From contig JADJZB010000023.1 of assembly GCA_016719485.1 (NCBI GenBank), positions 124,001 to 188,000 of the forward strand: 64,000 nt of DNA, read 5' to 3'. This document shows positions 34,846 to 42,164 of this stretch, one piece after another. Source of the stretch: Holophagales bacterium (lineage in GTDB: Bacteria; Acidobacteriota; Thermoanaerobaculia; UBA5066). A model generated the notes under the pieces. That model was not told the origin of the DNA. It worked only from the letters and a program-made list of their open reading frames with translations, and did not search any database. A program made the translations under genes and the position numbers. How positions within the stretch are numbered: the stretch's first letter is position 1; each line of letters opens with the position of its first letter.

Positions 34846-36318
34846 CTACGTGATCCGGAAGTTGTCGACGAGGACGCAGCGGCGCCAGCGCGAGAAGCTG
34901 CGGGGGCCGGTGAGCCCCTCGCCCGTCGGGCTCGCGATCGTGAAGGAGCAGGACCCCTCGCCGTCGAGGCCGAGGCCGGCCTGCGACCGGCCGTTCTTGA
35001 CGAAGATCGACGCGTCGCACTCCTTTGCCATCCGCGAGAGCGCGTCGAGGTTCTTCGAGTGCATCACGAACGTGTGCCGGTTGTGCCCCTCGACGGGGAC
35101 CGCGAGGTCGATCGCGGCGTCGACGCTCGGGACGCGGCAGACCGGCATCACCGGCATCATCTGCTCCGTCCAGAGGAGCGGGTGGTCCTGGTCGACCTCG
35201 ACGACGACCATGCGAACGGAATCGGGCGCCGAGATTCCCATCTTCGAGAGGATGACGTTCGCGTTCTTGCCGATGAGGTCCTTGTCGACGTGCGCATGCT
35301 CCCGCGGCCCGGCCATCTTCGTGAAGATGGCCTTCTCGAGGTCGCGGAGCCGGTCCTTCCCGATCAGGACGGCGCCTGCGGCGACCATCGAGCGGATCAG
35401 CTCGTCGGCCACCTTCGCCACGACGAGGACTTCCTTCTCGTCGACGCAGATGACGTTGTTGTCGGTCGAGCCGCCGAGGACGATGTCGCGCCCCGCCTTG
35501 CCGAGGTCGGCCGTCTCGTCGACGACGACCGGCGGATTCCCCGGCCCGGCGCAGATGGCGCGCTTGCCGCTCGCCATCGCCGCCTTGACGACCGCGCCGC
35601 CACCCGTCACGACGAGGAGGCGGATGCCCGGGTGCTTCATCACCTCCTGCGCCGACTCGATGGACGGCGTGGAGATGCCCGTGACGACGTCGGGCGGCCC
35701 GCCCGCCGAGACGATCGCCTTGTTGATGAGAGCGATCGTCTGCATCGAGCACGACTTCGCGAGCGGGTGGACCGAGAAGACGACCGCGTTGCCCGCCGCG
35801 AGCATCCCGATCGCGTTGCAGATGATCGTCGAGGTCGGGTTCGTGCACGGCGTGATGGCGCCGATGACGCCGAACGGCGCCGGCTCCACGAGCGCGAGTC
35901 CGTGGTCGCCCGTCACGGCCGACGGGGCGAGGTCCTCGAGGCCGGGAGTCCGCTCGGTGACGAGGGCGTTCTTGACGACCTTGTCCTCGGTGCGGCCCAG
36001 GCCGGTCTCCTCCCGGGCCGCCTTTGCGAGGGCCGCGCCGTTCTCGCGCATCGTGGCCCGGATCGCCTCGATGACCCTCGCGCGCACCTTCAGGGGGAGG
36101 GCGGCGAAGCGAGGCTGAGCCTTGCGCGCCGCCTCGACGGCGGCGTTCACCGTGGGGTGGATCCCCATCGTTCCGGAGGTTCCGGCGGCTCCGGCGGCGG
36201 ACGCCGCGGTCGCCCCAGCGCCGCCCGGTCCCGCGCCGTCCCCCGGCTTCCCGTCGAGGTCCGACACGATGCGCCGGGCGATCGCCTCGATCTCGGCTTC
36301 CGTCAGACGCTGGGCCAC
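34846..36318 (-). CDS. CoA-acylating aldehyde dehydrogenase of the microcompartment (PduP/EutE-like)
   Basis: A 490-residue enzyme that would oxidise acetaldehyde (or another short aldehyde) with CoA and NAD to the acyl-CoA. The catalytic domain has the catalytic Cys in DNNVICVDEKEVLV (near 290), the cofactor stretch AGPGNPPVVVDETADL and HTFVMHSKN near the C-terminus. Residues 5-20 (LTEAEIEAIARRIVSD) form an amphipathic helix followed by a Gly/Ala/Pro linker, the signature of an encapsulation peptide. A near-identical helix occurs in the linker of the RpiB-DeoC fusion. The start is GTG 36318, one base after the stop of the upstream vertex gene (TGAcGTG). Confidence 0.93.
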   Translation of the reverse strand: MAQRLTEAEIEAIARRIVSDLDGKPGDGAGPGGAGATAASAAGAAGTSGTMGIHPTVNAAVEAARKAQPRFAALPLKVRARVIEAIRATMRENGAALAKAAREETGLGRTEDKVVKNALVTERTPGLEDLAPSAVTGDHGLALVEPAPFGVIGAITPCTNPTSTIICNAIGMLAAGNAVVFSVHPLAKSCSMQTIALINKAIVSAGGPPDVVTGISTPSIESAQEVMKHPGIRLLVVTGGGAVVKAAMASGKRAICAGPGNPPVVVDETADLGKAGRDIVLGGSTDNNVICVDEKEVLVVAKVADELIRSMVAAGAVLIGKDRLRDLEKAIFTKMAGPREHAHVDKDLIGKNANVILSKMGISAPDSVRMVVVEVDQDHPLLWTEQMMPVMPVCRVPSVDAAIDLAVPVEGHNRHTFVMHSKNLDALSRMAKECDASIFVKNGRSQAGLGLDGEGSCSFTIASPTGEGLTGPRSFSRWRRCVLVDNFRIT

Positions 36319-36319
36319 G

Positions 36320-36607
36320 TCACTTCCTGTACTTCACGGCGCCGCCGACGTCCCACGAGTCGACGATGGCCATGACGACGGCGTCCACGGGCCGCTTGTC
36401 GGTGGCGATCGTCTGCCGGGCGGAGCTGCCGGAGGCGATGAGGACGAGCTCTTCCGGTCCCGCGCCGACCGCGTCGGCGGCGACGAGGACGGTCGGCCCC
36501 TCGCGCCCCTCCTCGTCCACCGGGCGGACGAGAAGGAGCTTCAGCCCGGAGAGGCTCTCTTCCTTCCGCGTCGCCACGACGCTCCCGACGACCTTCGCGA
36601 GCTGCAT
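36320..36607 (-). CDS. BMC-P vertex protein (EutN/CcmL family)
   Basis: A 95-residue pentameric shell protein. The start MQLAKVVGSVVATRK is the canonical EutN opening, followed by KLLLVRPVD, TVLVAADAVGAGPEELVLIASGSSAR and VVMAIVDSWDVGG. It is the most typical of the three BMC-P copies here. It is 21 bp downstream of the BMC-H gene and directly coupled to the aldehyde dehydrogenase start. Confidence 0.94.
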   Translation of the reverse strand: MQLAKVVGSVVATRKEESLSGLKLLLVRPVDEEGREGPTVLVAADAVGAGPEELVLIASGSSARQTIATDKRPVDAVVMAIVDSWDVGGAVKYRK

Positions 36608-36628
36608 GGCTCTCGCGTGTCCGAGGGG

Positions 36629-36925
36629 CTACTTCGCGTCTGCGGCGGGCTTGCGGCCCAGCGGCAGGACGGCGTCGACGTTCGCATGCGGGCGGGCGAT
36701 GACGTGGACGGCGACCATCTCGCCGACCCGGCCGCCGGCCAGCTGCGCCGCGTCGCAGGCGGCCTTCACGGCCGCGACGTCGCCGCGGACGACGACGGTC
36801 ACGTAGCCGCCGCCCGTCTTCTCGTACGCCACCAGCTCCACCTTGGCGGCCTTGACGGCGGCATCGGCGGCCTCGACGACCGCGGGGAAGGACCTCGTCT
36901 CGATCATCCCGAGGGCTTCGGTCAT
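36629..36925 (-). CDS. BMC-H hexameric shell protein
   Basis: A 98-residue single-domain shell protein that tiles the facets (PduA/CcmK-like). It opens ALGMIETRSFPAVVEAADAA, has the pore-loop region EKTGGGYVTVVVRGDV (near 38-52) and ends with the HVIARPHANVDAVLP that contacts neighbouring hexamers. Gly-rich residues at the pore suggest a small uncharged aperture. It is the only BMC-H in the operon, so facets would be built from one hexamer plus two BMC-T trimers. Confidence 0.95.
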   Translation of the reverse strand: MTEALGMIETRSFPAVVEAADAAVKAAKVELVAYEKTGGGYVTVVVRGDVAAVKAACDAAQLAGGRVGEMVAVHVIARPHANVDAVLPLGRKPAADAK

Positions 36926-37003
36926 GGCTCTTTCCTCTCCTCGGATCGTCGCACGGCGGCGATCCGTCGCGTTACCGCGTTTCGTTCCAGCGTTGGTCCC
37001 GTG

Positions 37004-37636
37004 TTACTCCCGGCCCCGCTTCGGCACGCGGCCGGAGATCGTCCGGAGGGCTTCCTCGGCGGCGCGCCAGGCGACGTCGACGTCCTTCTCCTCGCCGCCG
37101 AGGTAGACGCGCCCGAAGCTCCCGAACGCGCGCACCTCGAGGACCTTGATGTTGGCCGCCTTCTCCGCCTCGTTCGCGGCGATGGCGGCGTAGCCGGCCG
37201 GCGCGCACTCGAGGACGTAGAGCGTCTCCCCCGGCACGATCATGTCACCGTGCCGCGTCCGGTTGATGAGCTGGGAGTGGTAGTCGGAGATGTTCCGGAT
37301 CACCTGGCTCGAGGTGATCTCGGGCTTGATCCGGTCCTCCTCCTTCAGGTCGAGCGCCGCGAGGATCGCCGCCCCGGCCTGCCTCACGTCGGCCTGCGAG
37401 TCGGAGTGGACCTCGAGCATTCCGTAGAGCCGCTCGATGATCATCATGCCGGGCTTGACGTCGGTCGCCTTCAGGGCGACGTCGGTCACCTTCATGATGT
37501 CCATTCCGGGGGCGACCTCCACGAAGAGCGCCGCCTGCCCCGGCACCGGCAGGAACCCCTGCGCGACCGTGCCGAGGAAGGAGGCGAACTGCGGCTGGAG
37601 TTTGTCGATGAAGCAGTAGCAGCGGAGCTCTCCCAT
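37004..37636 (-). CDS. BMC-T tandem-domain shell protein, double-layer (Tdp)-like
   Basis: A 210-residue protein starting MGELRCYCFIDKLQPQFASF, the pattern of permuted tandem BMC-T proteins known to stack as dimers of trimers with a gated pore (as in Haliangium ochraceum). Domain 1 includes FVEVAPGMDIMKVTDVALKA and LLEVHSDSQADVR. Domain 2 includes SQLINRTRHGDMIVPGETLYVLE and NIKVLEVRAFGSFGRVYLGG. I chose the ATG at 37636 because GAGGAGAGGG precedes it. It lies 8 bp after the RpiB-DeoC gene. The large central pore of such proteins is a likely passage for bulky substrates such as sugar phosphates or CoA. Confidence 0.9.
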   Translation of the reverse strand: MGELRCYCFIDKLQPQFASFLGTVAQGFLPVPGQAALFVEVAPGMDIMKVTDVALKATDVKPGMMIIERLYGMLEVHSDSQADVRQAGAAILAALDLKEEDRIKPEITSSQVIRNISDYHSQLINRTRHGDMIVPGETLYVLECAPAGYAAIAANEAEKAANIKVLEVRAFGSFGRVYLGGEEKDVDVAWRAAEEALRTISGRVPKRGRE

Positions 37637-37644
37637 CCCTCTCC

Positions 37645-38877
37645 TCACTTCCCCGCGGCCGCGCGGGCCTCTTCCAGGATCTTCACGCTGGCGGAGGCGC
37701 CGACGCGCGTCGCCCCGGCTTTCACCATCTTCAGGAGGTCGGCCAGCGTCCGGACGCCGCCGGAGGCCTTCACGCCGAGCCTCTTCGGCGCGACGGTCCG
37801 GGCCATGAGCGCGACGTCCTCGGCGGTCGCTCCGCCCGACGAGAAGCCGGTCGACGTCTTCACGTAGTCGGCTCCCGCCTTCATCGAGAGCTCGCAGGCC
37901 CTCACCTTCTCCTCGTCCGTCAGGAGGGAGGTCTCGAGGATGACCTTCGAGAGGGCCCGGCCGTCCTTGCACGCCTCGACGACGCCCCGGATGTCCTTCA
38001 GGACGAGCGCGTCGTTACGCCCCTTGAGGGCGCCGACGTTGATGACCATGTCGACTTCCTGGGCCCCTTCGCGGATCGCCTTGCGGGCCTCGAGGAGCTT
38101 GATCTGCGAGTCCTGCGCCCCCAGGGGGAATCCGACGACGCAGCAGACCTTCACGGCGCAGCCCTGCAGGAGCCGCTTCACCTGCGGAACGAAAACCGGG
38201 TTCACGCAGACCGAGAAGAAGCCGTGCTGCCGCGCCTCGGCGCAGAGCTTCTCGACGTCGGTGGCCATGGCGTCGGGCTTCAGGAGCGTGTGGTCGATCA
38301 GCTGCGCCACCTGCTCCGGCGTCAGGGGCGCCGCCGCGGCGGGCGACGCCGGGCCGCCCTTGCCGAGCATCTCCTTCACCTTCGCGGCGATCCGCTCGAT
38401 GTCCTCCGCGGACAGGTCCGTCATTCCCTTCTCCTTCTCCATCTCGCGGATCATCGCGACCCTCTTCAGGTGCCGCTCGGCCGTGCACGCCGTCGTCAGG
38501 AAGACGTCGACGATCCGCTGCGCCGTCTCCGCGTCGACCTGTCCCGCCCCGAGGGCGAGGAGGCTCGCGTCATTGTGCTCGCGGGCGTTCCTGGCGAGCG
38601 TCTCGGTGTTGCACGTCGCGGCCAGGATGCCGGGCACCTTGTTCGCCGCCATCGCGGAGCCGATCCCGGCCCCGTCGACGACGATTCCGAAGTCGGCCTC
38701 TCCCTGCGCCACGCGGAGCGCGGCCGCCCGCGCGAAGACGGGGTAGTCGACCGGGTCCTTCCCGGTCGTCCCGAGATCGGCGACGTCGTGCCCCTGCGAT
38801 CGCAGGTGCTCCTTCAGCCGCTCCTTGAGGTCGAAGCCGCCGTGGTCTGCGGCGAGGGCGATCCGAAGCGGAGGCAT
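37645..38877 (-). CDS. RpiB-DeoC fusion: sugar-phosphate isomerase and deoxyribose-5-phosphate aldolase
   Basis: A 410-residue bifunctional core enzyme of the microcompartment. The N-terminal RpiB/LacA-type domain (about 1-150) has IALAADHGGFDLK, AANKVPGI and EHNDASLLALGAG. The usual catalytic Cys of CGTGIG is replaced by Asp (VDGAGIG). The C-terminal DERA domain (about 187-405) has IDHTLLKPDA, the catalytic Asp in VDMVINVGALK and the Schiff-base Lys in YVKTSTGFS. It would split deoxyribose-5-phosphate into glyceraldehyde-3-phosphate and acetaldehyde. The linker (about 153-186) contains LSAEDIERIAAKVKEML plus a Pro/Ala stretch, matching the encapsulation helix of the aldehyde dehydrogenase. 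It is the first gene of the operon, with TAGAAT 9 nt before the ATG. Confidence 0.93.
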   Translation of the reverse strand: MPPLRIALAADHGGFDLKERLKEHLRSQGHDVADLGTTGKDPVDYPVFARAAALRVAQGEADFGIVVDGAGIGSAMAANKVPGILAATCNTETLARNAREHNDASLLALGAGQVDAETAQRIVDVFLTTACTAERHLKRVAMIREMEKEKGMTDLSAEDIERIAAKVKEMLGKGGPASPAAAAPLTPEQVAQLIDHTLLKPDAMATDVEKLCAEARQHGFFSVCVNPVFVPQVKRLLQGCAVKVCCVVGFPLGAQDSQIKLLEARKAIREGAQEVDMVINVGALKGRNDALVLKDIRGVVEACKDGRALSKVILETSLLTDEEKVRACELSMKAGADYVKTSTGFSSGGATAEDVALMARTVAPKRLGVKASGGVRTLADLLKMVKAGATRVGASASVKILEEARAAAGK

Positions 38878-38886
38878 GGGCCGGTC

Positions 38887-38892
38887 ATTCTA
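38887..38892 (-). promoter_or_regulatory. -10-like hexamer of the BMC operon
   Basis: TAGAAT on the minus strand ends 9 nt before the RpiB-DeoC ATG. No ribosome-binding site lies between. This points to a leaderless or very short-leader transcript for the whole microcompartment operon. No dedicated regulator gene is adjacent. Confidence 0.45.
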
Positions 38893-38958
38893 AGCGTACG
38901 GGGCGGGCGCGAGCGTTTCCAGCCGACCAGGGGCGCGCCCGGGCGGCCGGAAGAGCAA

Positions 38959-38985
38959 CGCCCCCGGGCAGGGTGCCCGGGGGCG
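38959..38985 (-). terminator. Terminator hairpin of the first mini-cytochrome gene
   Basis: A perfect 12-bp GC-rich stem (38959-38970 with 38974-38985) around a 3-nt loop, 27 bp after the cytochrome stop on the minus strand, is followed by TTGCTCTT. It also insulates the BMC operon from upstream transcription. Confidence 0.75.
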
Positions 38986-39012
38986 CTTCGACGACGGAGC
39001 GTCGTCCGCTGC

Positions 39013-39267
39013 TTACTTGGCGGCCGGGGCCGGGACCTTCGTCCAGTCGATCTTGCCGTCGGCGCCCTTGGCGTCCTTGACCTTCTTGCCGAGGTCGTTC
39101 AGGTCGGCCTTGTCTTTCTTCGGCATCTTCTCGGTGTGGCAGGAGGCGCAGTTGGCCTTCGCGTCCTTGGCCTTGTACTCCTTCTGGAGCTCCATCGTGG
39201 CGAGGGCGGAGCTGCCGAGGGCGAGGGCGGCGAGGGTGGCGACGATCGCGGTCGTGGTCTTCTTCAT
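39013..39267 (-). CDS. Small exported monohaem c-type cytochrome-like protein (copy 1)
   Basis: An 84-residue protein. A signal peptide (about 1-22, ending SSALA) is followed by a Lys/Asp-rich domain with a single CxxCH haem site (CASCH, near 40-44) and a candidate distal Met in TEKMPKK. Its size is below that of typical cytochromes c. The protein would be periplasmic and may shuttle electrons or be a haem-binding signalling module. A paralog with about three quarters identical residues lies at 40566-40814. The start is the ATG at 39267 with AGGAGGAAG upstream. It ends in a strong hairpin. Confidence 0.82.
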   Translation of the reverse strand: MKKTTTAIVATLAALALGSSALATMELQKEYKAKDAKANCASCHTEKMPKKDKADLNDLGKKVKDAKGADGKIDWTKVPAPAAK

Positions 39268-39341
39268 GTCTTCTTCCTCCTGATCGAACTCAGTCGAGCC
39301 ATGTAGTTTACTCCACCACGGCGAGGGCGGGCCGCCGGCCC

Positions 39342-39347
39342 TAGAAT
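39342..39347 (+). promoter_or_regulatory. -10-like hexamer, leaderless geometry
   Basis: TAGAAT ends 6 nt before the GTG start at 39354, so transcription would begin at or next to the start codon. No ribosome-binding site is present. Confidence 0.45.
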
Positions 39348-39353
39348 CCGCCG

Positions 39354-40351
39354 GTGACGAAGCTCGTCCGTGCGGCGGCCCTCCTGGCCGCCGTCGTCGT
39401 TCTTCCACCCCACCTCGTCGTCGCCGAAGGCTTCACGCTCGGCGAGCCCGGGGAGGTCTTCTCCGGGGAGCCCGCGCCTCCACCGCTCATCGCCCCCCCC
39501 CTCACCGGCCTCTCTTCGACGCGAAGAGCGCCTGGATCACGACGGGTGTCCTCGTCGTGACGCCTCTCCTCGGCTACTTCGCCTGGTGGCGCGACGAGCC
39601 TTCGAGCCGCTTCGTCTTCACCCGCGAGCGCTGGTTCGGGCCGACGACGTACGCGGGCGGGGCGGACAAGGCCTCGCACATCTTCGGCGGCTGGGCGTCG
39701 CAGCACCTGCTCGAGAGCGCCTACCGCGGGGTCGGACGGACCGGCTCCGAGGCCCGCCTGCTGTCCGTCTCCGTCGCATCGCTGGCGGGCGCCCTCGTCG
39801 AGGCCGGCGACGGCTTCTCGCAGTACGGCGCATCCTGGGAGGACGCCGCGATGAACGTCGTCGGCGCCGTGGCGAGCAGCCAGGTGAGCCGCCTCGGGTT
39901 GCGCGACACGGTCGGGATGAGGATCGGTTTCGTGCCTTCGACGATTCCGCCCCCCTGCTGCCGCTACGGGGGATACGGGACCGACTACGCCAGGGAGATC
40001 TACACGCTCGACCTGAAGCTGGCTGGCCTCCTGCCCCGCGTCCAGGCGAAGCCGGGCCCCGCCCGCTTCCTTCTCGTATCGCTCGCTTACGGCGCGCGCG
40101 GCTATCGCTACTCCCCCGAATGGGCCCGGGAACGGAACATCGGACTCGAGGTCGGCCTCGACCTCGCCGAGATCCTGCGGGCCGCCGGCGTGCCCGACGA
40201 CCGCTGGTGGGGCTCCGCCCTGCTCGGCGTCCTCTCCTACGTCCGCCTCCCCTACACCTCGCTCGGGGTCTACTACGAGATGAACCAGTCGCGCTGGTGG
40301 GCCGGCGTCTACGGGCCAGGCTGGGACCCGGGTTTCATCATCTACGACTGA
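39354..40351 (+). CDS. DUF2279-like exported protein, interrupted by a frameshift
   Basis: The gene begins with a signal peptide (MTKLVRAAALLAAVVV, cleavage near VVAEG) in one frame, which is good until about 39500. From about 39515 the coding sense continues in another frame (FDAKSAWITTGVLVVTPL, then ERWFGPTTYAGGADKASH, GDGFSQYGASWEDAAMNVVGA) to the stop at 40351. Loss of one C from the C8 run at 39493-39500, or a 2-bp CT gain at about 39510, explains the break. The WFGxxTYAGGADKxxH and DAxxNxxGA motifs fit the DUF2279/YfiM group of predicted periplasmic or outer-membrane-associated lipoproteins of unknown function. The total would be about 332 residues. A sequencing error is likely. Confidence 0.68.
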
Positions 40352-40432
40352 CGCGCGATCCCGACGCGCCGCACTCCGCCGTCGTGTCACAGGGTTGCGG
40401 CCGGGCCGACGCCCCGGACCCGTGTGTTCACT

Positions 40433-40536
40433 CCCACGGTGCCAACCCCCACGGTGCCAGGCGTGCAATCGTGTATTGTTTTCAACAATACACGATTGCA
40501 CGCCTGGCACCGAGCTCCGGTGGCACCGAGCTCCGG
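40433..40536. repeat. REPIN: 59-bp palindrome of two REP arms, with duplicated flanks
   Basis: Two perfect 28-bp arms (40453-40480 and 40484-40511) face each other around a 3-nt loop TTC. Each arm differs at only one base from the 29-bp arms of the RAYT element at 32-33 kb (GTGCAATCG versus GTGAAATCG). The outer ends are tandemly duplicated with their flanks: CCCACGGTGCCA at 40433-40444 and 40448-40459 on the left, and TGGCACCGAGCTCCGG at 40505-40520 and 40521-40536 on the right. It sits in the 214-bp gap between the DUF2279-like gene and the second mini-cytochrome. The gap holds no gene. Confidence 0.88.
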
Positions 40537-40565
40537 GCTCGGCGACGCTCGTCCCCGTCCGCGGA

Positions 40566-40814
40566 CTACTTGGCGGCCGGGACCTTCGCCCAGTCGATCT
40601 TCCCGTCCTTGCCCTTGGCTTCGAGGACCTTCTTGCCGAAGTCGTTCATTTCGTGCTTGTCCTTCTTCGGCATCTTGTCGACGTGGCAGGAGGCGCAGCT
40701 GGCCTTCGCGTCCTTCGCCTTGTATTCCTTCTGGATCTCCATCGTCGCGAGGGCGGAGCTGCCCAGGGCCAGGGCCGCGACGGCGGCGATGACGGTACCC
40801 GTGGTCTTCCTCAT
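40566..40814 (-). CDS. Small exported monohaem c-type cytochrome-like protein (copy 2)
   Basis: An 82-residue protein nearly identical in plan to the one at 39013-39267: a signal peptide ending SSALA, EIQKEYKAKDAKA, CASCH haem site, DKMPKKDK, and a C-terminal GKIDWAKVPAA. Differences cluster in the signal sequence and near the end. The duplication spans an intervening unrelated gene, so it is not a simple tandem repeat. The start is the ATG at 40814, with GAGAAGGAGAAG upstream. It is probably transcribed alone. Confidence 0.82.
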   Translation of the reverse strand: MRKTTGTVIAAVAALALGSSALATMEIQKEYKAKDAKASCASCHVDKMPKKDKHEMNDFGKKVLEAKGKDGKIDWAKVPAAK

Positions 40815-40931
40815 TTCGTCTTCTCCTTCTCGGTTTTCGACCGGTTCAGATGCTACGGCAGCACGACTGAACAGGACCCTAACGAGCAACAGCCGTGCCA
40901 CGACGAGCCGTCACCGTCCGTGGCCGGTCCC

Positions 40932-42164
40932 CTACTCGTAGCGGAGGGCGTCGGCAGGGGCGAGGCGGGAGGCGCGGCGGGCCGGGAAGGCCGCGGCGGC
41001 CAGGACGAGGAGGAGGCCGGTGACGGCGATGGCGAGGACGTCGCGCGGCTCGGGCCGGAACGGCATCCAGGAGATGTAGTAGACGCGGGCGATCTCGGCC
41101 GGGAAACGGACGGCCTTCGTCGCCGTCAGGAGTGCGCAGGCCGCGACCCCCGTGAGGGTCCCGAGGAGGACCCCTGCGCCCCCGACGGCGAGCCCCGCGA
41201 GGCGGAACGTCCGCGACACCGTCCGCGGGCCGGCTCCGATGGCCGCGAGGACCCCGATCTCGCGCGTCTTCTGCGCGACGAGGACGACGACCGAGGAAAC
41301 GACCGTTCCCGCCGCCACAGCGACGATGAGGGCGAGGACGACGAAGAGCAGCGTCTGCTGGACGAGGAGCGCGCGGAAGAGGTCGCCGTTGAGCGTTTTC
41401 CAGTCGAGGACGGTGGCCCCGGCGCCCATCGCCTCGCGTGCCGCCGCGACGGCCGCGTCGGGCCGGCCCGGGTCGGTGAGCTTCAGCTCCCAGACGCCGT
41501 TGCGCGCGTCGGGCGGCGCGAACCGGTCGAAGGCGGCGATCGGGACGACCGCCCACCCTTCGTCCACTTCCGAGAATCCCGTCGTCACGATCCCCGCCAC
41601 GACGAGCGGCGTCCGTCGGGGAGGCGCGAGGCCGCGGGCCAGCGAGAGCGAGGCCGTCTCCAGGACGATTCTCTCCCCTTCCAGCGCCCCGAGCCGCGCG
41701 GCGAGCCCGGAGCCGAGAAGGACGGGCACCGGCTGCCCGGCGGCGGGAGGGGCCATCTTCGTGGCGAGCGAGGGATCCCTCCCGAGGAGGCGCGTGGTGG
41801 CGAGTCCCGCCGGGACGTCGAGTCCCTTCACGACGGCATCGACGCCCCCGGGCACTTTCGCGCCCAGGAGGAGTCCCGGAGCGAAGGCCGTCCGGGCGAC
41901 CGAAGTGACTCCGGGGACCTTCTCCAGCGCCGCGCGCGTGGCCGCGTCCTCGGCGTCGGCTCCCGGCAGGACGAGGACCTCGGCGTTCGTCCCGGCGAGC
42001 TTCTCGATCAGCTCGCCCCGGTAGCCCGACATCAGCCCCATCGCGACGACGAGGGCGGCCGTGCCGAGCGCGACGCCGGCCAGCGCCAGGGAGGACACCG
42101 TTCCGAGGAGGCCGCCCCGCCGCCCCGAGAGGAACCTGCGGGCGAGGAAGAGGGGAACGTTCAC
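40932..42164 (-). CDS. LolC/LolE-type lipoprotein-releasing or MacB-like ABC permease
   Basis: A 410-residue inner-membrane protein with one N-terminal helix (about 20-45), a large periplasmic MacB_PCD-type domain (about 50-270) and three C-terminal helices (about 280-305, 325-355 and 375-400) forming the FtsX fold. The opening PLFLARRFLSGRRGG and the QKTREIGVLAAIGA loop are typical of LolC/E. It would work with an ATPase such as LolD, which is not in the window. The start is GTG 42164, overlapping the carA stop by 4 nt (GTGA), so it is translationally coupled to carA and aroF. This unusual partnership may be only positional. Confidence 0.82.
   Translation of the reverse strand: MNVPLFLARRFLSGRRGGLLGTVSSLALAGVALGTAALVVAMGLMSGYRGELIEKLAGTNAEVLVLPGADAEDAATRAALEKVPGVTSVARTAFAPGLLLGAKVPGGVDAVVKGLDVPAGLATTRLLGRDPSLATKMAPPAAGQPVPVLLGSGLAARLGALEGERIVLETASLSLARGLAPPRRTPLVVAGIVTTGFSEVDEGWAVVPIAAFDRFAPPDARNGVWELKLTDPGRPDAAVAAAREAMGAGATVLDWKTLNGDLFRALLVQQTLLFVVLALIVAVAAGTVVSSVVVLVAQKTREIGVLAAIGAGPRTVSRTFRLAGLAVGGAGVLLGTLTGVAACALLTATKAVRFPAEIARVYYISWMPFRPEPRDVLAIAVTGLLLVLAAAAFPARRASRLAPADALRYE

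Noticed and set aside
34822..36375. Long open frames antisense to the BMC genes and many other genes
   Set aside because: They are shadows produced by the high-GC codon usage. Their composition (runs of Arg, Ala and Asp) has no fold-like pattern, while the opposite strand encodes recognised families.
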